The notes beneath the pieces were generated by a model. That model did no database searches and was not told the DNA's origin. It was given only the letters and a program-made list of their open reading frames with translations. From Haloplanus sp. GDY1 (lineage in GTDB: Archaea; Halobacteriota; Halobacteria; Halobacteriales; Haloferacaceae), in the NCBI RefSeq assembly GCF_023703775.1, contig NZ_CP098514.1, positions 2,887,998-2,951,997 on the forward strand: DNA of 64,000 nt. Direction: 5' to 3'. Shown here piece by piece: positions 61,889 to 64,000 of this stretch. Within the stretch, counting starts at the first letter, position 1; each line of letters starts with the position of its first letter. A program made the translations under genes and the position numbers.

Positions 61889-63724
61889 TCAGTAGCTCCG
61901 CTCTTTCGGCTCGTAGGTCTTCGCTTCGCCCTCCAGCACGACCGGCTTGTACCAGAGTTCGGGCGCCCCGTCCGACCAGGAGACCATCGTGTGTTTGAGC
62001 CACTCGTCGTCGCGGCGCTCCTGGTGTTCCTTGCGCCAGTGGGCGCCCCGGAACTCCTCGCGGGCGAGCGCCCCGACGGTGATCATCTCGGCGATGTCCA
62101 GCAGGTTGCGCGTCTCGATGGTCTGGATCAGGTCCGTGTTGTACGTACTCGAGGGATCCGCGACGTAGACGTCCCGGTAGCGCTGGCGGGCGGCGTGGAT
62201 GTCGACCAGCGCCTCCTTCAGCGCGTCCTCCTCGCGGAAGACGTTGACGTTCTCCGTCATCGTCCGCTGGACCGCCGCGCGGATGTCCGCGTGCTGGGTC
62301 CCCTCGTCGCGTTCCAGCAGGCGGTTCACGCGCTCGCGTTCGCGTTCGAGGGCGCGTTCGACGACGGCCTCGGCCGTCTCGGCCGTCGCGCCGCCGTCGG
62401 CCACGGCGTCCCCGTCCGCGCTCCACGGCTCGCCCAGTTCGACCGGCGGCTCCAGGGTCCCCGGCTCCGCGTCGGCTCCCCTGCCGACGGTCACGCGGGG
62501 GTCGCCCAGGTCCTCGCCCGCGGCGTGTCGCCCCGCGCGCTTGCCGAAGACGATCAGTTCCGGCAGAGCGTTGCCGCCGAGACGGTTCGCGCCGTGGACG
62601 CTCGCACACGCACACTCGCCGACGGCGTACAGGCCGTCGACGCAGGTCCGCCCGAACTCGTCGGTTTCGATGCCGCCCATCGCGTAGTGCTGGCCGGGCT
62701 TGACGGGCATCGGCTCCTCCAGCCCGTCGACGCCCTCGAAGTCCTCCGCCAGGTGGAGGATGTTCTCCAGGCGGTCGACGATGCGCTCCTCGCCGAGGTG
62801 GCGCATGTCGAGGTGGACGTACTCGTCCTCGATGCCGCGGCCCTCGTTGACCTCGGTCAACTCCGCACGCGAGACGACGTCGCGGGAGGCGAGTTCGCCG
62901 TCGTTGTTCGCGTACCCGTGTTCGAACATGAACCGCTCGCCCTCCTCGTTGTAGAGGATGCCGCCCTCGCCGCGCACCCCTTCCGAGATCAGGACGCCCG
63001 TGGAGGGAAGCGTCGTCGGGTGGAACTGGATCATCTCCATGTCCTCGGCGGGGACGCCCGCGCGGTAGGCCATCGCGACGCCGTCGCCCGTGTTCGCGAC
63101 GGCGTTCGTGGTGTGGTCGTACACCTGTCCCAGCCCGCCCGTGGCGAGGATGACCCCGTCGCGGGCCGTGAAGGCCTCCACGTTCCCCGTCGCCGTCTCG
63201 TAGGCGACGACGCCGTGACAGGTCCGGTCCGTCGGCTCGTCCTCGTCCGACACCGCGAGGTTCAGGACGTACCACTCGTCGAACACCTCGATGCCGCGTT
63301 TCACCACCTGCTCGTACAGCGTGTGCAGGAGGTGATGTCCCGTCTCGGCGCCCGCGTACGTCGTCCGCGGGAAGGAGAGGCCGCCGAAGGGCCGCTGGGA
63401 GACCCGCCCGTCGTCGTCCCGGGAGAAGGCCATCCCCCAGTGTTCGAGCTGGATGACCTCCTCGGGACTCTCCTGGGTCAGCGCCTCGACGGCGGGGGCG
63501 TCGCCGAGGTAGTCCGACCCCTTCATGGTGTCGTAGGCGTGGAGCTCCCAGTCGTCGCCCTCGCGGAGCGCGGCGTTGATGCCGCCCTCCGCGGCGCCCG
63601 TGTGACTCCGGACGGGGTGGAGTTTCGTGACCATCGCCACGTCCGCGCCCGCTTCCTGTGCCGCGATGGCCGCGCGCAGGCCCGCCCCGCCCGCGCCGAC
63701 CACGATGACGTCGTATTCGTGCAT
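61889..63724 (-). CDS. sdhA: Succinate dehydrogenase, flavoprotein subunit
   Basis: 611 aa. FAD motif VVGAGGAGLRAAIAA, covalent-flavin segment RSHTGAAEGGINA, active-site blocks IQFHPTTL and GGIETDEFGRT, and GANRLGGNALPELIVFGKRAG. Oxidises succinate in the TCA cycle and feeds the quinone pool through SdhB. ATG 63724, 2 bp after sdhB; the upstream in-frame start at 63838 overlaps sdhB and is rejected. Confidence 0.97.
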   Translation of the reverse strand: MHEYDVIVVGAGGAGLRAAIAAQEAGADVAMVTKLHPVRSHTGAAEGGINAALREGDDWELHAYDTMKGSDYLGDAPAVEALTQESPEEVIQLEHWGMAFSRDDDGRVSQRPFGGLSFPRTTYAGAETGHHLLHTLYEQVVKRGIEVFDEWYVLNLAVSDEDEPTDRTCHGVVAYETATGNVEAFTARDGVILATGGLGQVYDHTTNAVANTGDGVAMAYRAGVPAEDMEMIQFHPTTLPSTGVLISEGVRGEGGILYNEEGERFMFEHGYANNDGELASRDVVSRAELTEVNEGRGIEDEYVHLDMRHLGEERIVDRLENILHLAEDFEGVDGLEEPMPVKPGQHYAMGGIETDEFGRTCVDGLYAVGECACASVHGANRLGGNALPELIVFGKRAGRHAAGEDLGDPRVTVGRGADAEPGTLEPPVELGEPWSADGDAVADGGATAETAEAVVERALERERERVNRLLERDEGTQHADIRAAVQRTMTENVNVFREEDALKEALVDIHAARQRYRDVYVADPSSTYNTDLIQTIETRNLLDIAEMITVGALAREEFRGAHWRKEHQERRDDEWLKHTMVSWSDGAPELWYKPVVLEGEAKTYEPKERSY

Positions 63725-63726
63725 GG

Positions 63727-64000
63727 TTACCAGAACTTCAGGTTGCTCTTGACAGCCTCGCGTTTCAGCTCCTGGATGTGCTCGGTCAGGGGGATGTCCT
63801 TCGGGCACACTTCCGTACAGGAGAACTGGGTCTGGCACCGCCAGACGCCGTGTTCCTGTTCGATGATCTCCAGGCGCCGCTGTTTCATGTCCTCACCCTC
63901 CCGCTCGTCCATCGCGAAGCGGTAGGCCTTGTTGATCGCCGCCGGGCCGAGATACTCGTTGTCGCCCGCCGCGATGTTGCACGAGGACATGCAGGCCCCA
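63727..64000 (-). CDS. sdhB: Succinate dehydrogenase, iron-sulfur subunit, C-terminal part
   Basis: Only the last about 90 codons lie in the window; the gene continues beyond the right edge. CQTQFSCTEVCPKDIPLTEHI carries 3Fe-4S/4Fe-4S cysteines, and GACMSSCN marks the preceding cluster motif. Operon with sdhA. Confidence 0.95.
   Translation of the reverse strand, partial: GACMSSCNIAAGDNEYLGPAAINKAYRFAMDEREGEDMKQRRLEIIEQEHGVWRCQTQFSCTEVCPKDIPLTEHIQELKREAVKSNLKFW

Overview
The window is a gene-dense stretch of a haloarchaeal (class Halobacteria) chromosome. Evidence: very high GC, acidic proteomes (Asp/Glu-rich proteins), mostly TATA-driven leaderless genes, archaeal translation and modification genes (aIF2 beta, GatD, initiator tRNA-Met with three G:C pairs in the anticodon stem, MptA) and lineage-typical families (HalX, HalOD1, DUF5815, DUF6149, DUF7124, UPF0058). 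Genus cannot be fixed from sequence alone; GC and gene content suggest Haloferacales, but this is a guess.

Layout. 1-5.5 kb: edge of a reversibly-glycosylated-polypeptide-like gene, polyphosphate kinase, a DUF1998-type helicase broken at its 3' end by a 20-bp tandem duplication, and a DUF123 protein. 5.7-12.5 kb: an HTH regulator followed by a lactate/glycolate oxidation locus: a 1004-aa FAD/Fe-S dehydrogenase diverges from lutC and a lutB-lutA fusion. 12.5-15.3 kb: membrane metal hydrolase, PRC-barrel protein, RCK-DHH phosphoesterase, glutaredoxin-like protein. 15.3-16.6 kb: tRNA-Lys with a one-kilobase insert that carries only a DUF433/DUF5615 toxin-antitoxin pair and is bounded by copies of the tRNA 3' end. 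16.6-20.7 kb: a SipW-type exported protein with a malectin-like insert, then a histidine kinase, a HalX response regulator and a HalOD1 protein. 20.8-25.2 kb: thrS, an APC permease, an OGG-like glycosylase. 25.2-27.2 kb: arsR-acr3-arsC arsenic operon. 27.4-30.2 kb: UPF0212, UPF0058, aIF2 beta, two tiny zinc-ribbon proteins, initiator tRNA and a membrane protein. 30.5-33.5 kb: two divergent lipoproteins, then a decayed integrated element beside tRNA-Ile that keeps an apparently intact hicBA module. 33.6-41.4 kb: FxsA, DUF255 protein, TrmB-type regulator, mptA, a five-PAS sensor kinase. 41.4-46.6 kb: three-gene proton-translocating transhydrogenase and an FAD oxidoreductase. 46.6-55.1 kb: flavin amine-oxidase-like protein, GNAT, gatD, regulators, UspA, nitroreductase, KaiC-like ATPase, NAD kinase. 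55.1-64 kb: carB, small proteins, three tandem type IV pilins, and the sdhB-sdhA end of succinate dehydrogenase.

Themes. Core central metabolism and redox (transhydrogenase, NAD kinase, succinate dehydrogenase, lactate oxidation) is interspersed with signal transduction. All three tRNA genes have something odd directly downstream of the 3' end: a toxin-antitoxin relic at tRNA-Lys, a decayed integrase plus hicBA near tRNA-Ile, and a degenerate copy of the tRNA 3' end after tRNA-iMet. The most informative non-coding signal is a 58-nt segment, identical in two pilins and recognisable in the third, which lies exactly between predicted promoter and start codon and so looks like a shared 5' leader RNA in an organism whose transcripts are mostly leaderless.
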